A stretch of 64,000 nucleotides of DNA, taken from assembly GCF_032921865.1 (NCBI RefSeq), contig NZ_CP136684.1, positions 354,501 through 418,500 of the forward strand, read 5' to 3'. Position numbers and translations under genes: made by a program. Shown in pieces: positions 63,490 to 64,000 of this stretch (position 1 is the first letter of the stretch; each line of letters opens with the position of its first letter). The notes under the pieces were generated by a model. The model was given only the letters and a program-made list of their open reading frames with translations. It was not told the origin of the DNA and searched no databases. Source of the stretch: Thalassospira lucentensis (GTDB lineage Bacteria; Pseudomonadota; Alphaproteobacteria; Rhodospirillales; Thalassospiraceae).

Positions 63490-63506
63490 ATTACCTGTCA
63501 GGTAAT
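63490..63506. promoter_or_regulatory. Candidate operator for the XRE regulator
   Basis: ATTACCTG (63490-63497), one base, CAGGTAAT (63499-63506): a perfect 17-base palindrome, 55 bases before the XRE start and about 67-70 bases before the divergent gene. Confidence 0.65.
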
Positions 63507-63572
63507 CGTATCCCTTCCCGATCTTGGGCATGGTTGGCAGACCAAAACAACCCAACCAATCGAAAGGTCGAT

Positions 63573-63980
63573 ATGATGATAGTCAAAGCGCCCCATAAAA
63601 TGCTTAGAACGGTTTTGATGTTTGATGCGGCAACCTGTTTTGCTTTCGGCTTGCTACTGTGCCTTGGCGCAGGGCCCCTTACCAGCCTCTTTGGGCTGCC
63701 GACCGATCTGCTTCTGTTTGCCGGGCTTATCCTGTTTCCCTGTGCGGTTTTGATGTTTATCGTAGCAAAGCAGCCCAATCCCAGTCTGGCTCTTGTCTGG
63801 TTGATCATACTGGGCAATCTCGGCTGGGCTCTGGGCAGCATCGCGATACTGATCCTGCCGATTGGTGCCCCCACGGCCATTGGATATGGCTTTGTCATTA
63901 TGCAGGCACTGGGCGTACTTGGCATCGCGGCCTTTGAATATCGCACAATCGCGCGGCATTCCTTGTCGCCTGCCGCCTGA
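63573..63980 (+). CDS. Small four-span membrane protein
   Basis: A 135-residue (134 from the second ATG at 63576) hydrophobic protein with four spans: FDAATCFAFGLLLCLGAGPL, LLFAGLILFPCAVLMFIVA, ALVWLIILGNLGWALGSIA, and AIGYGFVIMQALGVLGIAAF. AAAGG lies 5-8 bases upstream of the ATG pair. It resembles DoxX-like or SPW-like small membrane proteins in size and layout, but I cannot name a family. Being divergent from the MmyB-type regulator with a shared palindrome, it is the regulator's likely target. Confidence 0.75.
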   Translation: MMIVKAPHKMLRTVLMFDAATCFAFGLLLCLGAGPLTSLFGLPTDLLLFAGLILFPCAVLMFIVAKQPNPSLALVWLIILGNLGWALGSIAILILPIGAPTAIGYGFVIMQALGVLGIAAFEYRTIARHSLSPAA

Positions 63981-64000
63981 ACCCCCATGTCTTCTGGTGG

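Noticed and set aside
1-64000. Mobile elements, integrases, tRNA genes, CRISPR arrays, restriction or antiphage genes
   Set aside because: None identifiable by protein motif or repeat pattern; accessory gene insertions show no terminal repeats.

Overview
The window looks like chromosome of a marine alphaproteobacterium of the Rhodospirillales, most like Thalassospira. The grounds are the protein sequences themselves: an alphaproteobacterial zeta-type ATPase inhibitor (DUF1476), PurS/PurQ/short PurL, a DUF1178-grxC-comF-ubiG-lysC gene set, and sfsA-map-radC. No rRNA, tRNA, CRISPR array, transposase or phage gene is visible. The genus is inferred from sequence feel, not from a search.

Layout. 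1-3301: 3' part of a nitronate monooxygenase-like gene, lysC, and divergent ubiG. 3315-10244: a MASE1-GGDEF cyclase, DUF1178 protein, methyltransferase, PhoX phosphatase, YHS protein, VOC protein and a Nit-type amidase. 10443-13363: a GntR-dioxygenase-oxidoreductase cassette. 13404-17988: two LysR regulators around a secreted SnoaL-like gene pair and a second nitronate monooxygenase. 18033-24159: grxC, comF, a LysR-GST-flavoprotein fusion cassette and a methyltransferase. 24210-27117: sfsA (frameshifted), map, radC, VOC protein. 27146-32160: small membrane ORF, MipA-like porin and three tandem membrane-anchored AraC regulators. 32810-38333: an oligopeptide ABC transporter (oppABCDF) whose oppD carries a frameshift in the Walker A motif. 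38408-44742: an HtrA protease, TonB-dependent transducer, FecR and FecI-type sigma factor on one strand. 44838-51740: Ada with a DNA-repair type oxygenase, an SDR, a GAF/HD-GYP phosphodiesterase, and an MBL-fold protein divergent from a LysR. 51956-62542: purB, then LysR, EamA exporter, amidotransferase-like protein, orphan response regulator, DUF1476 and NRDE genes, then purC-purS-purQ-purL. 62620-63980: an MmyB-type XRE regulator divergent from a small membrane protein.

How it fits together. Two housekeeping neighbourhoods that are compact in many alphaproteobacteria (methyltransferase-comF-grxC-nit-DUF1178-ubiG-lysC, and purB-DUF1476-purC-purS-purQ-purL) are both present in their usual order and orientation, but spread apart by accessory cassettes, most of which bring their own LysR/GntR/AraC regulator. 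Candidate regulatory palindromes sit at several of these junctions. The items that most merit a second look are the AraC triplet with the 20-bp palindrome before mipA, the FecI/FecR/TonB receptor/HtrA set, a MerR/SoxR-like promoter before the VOC gene at 9013, the XRE palindrome at 63490-63506, and the two one-base frameshifts. I found no system that I can call novel with confidence.
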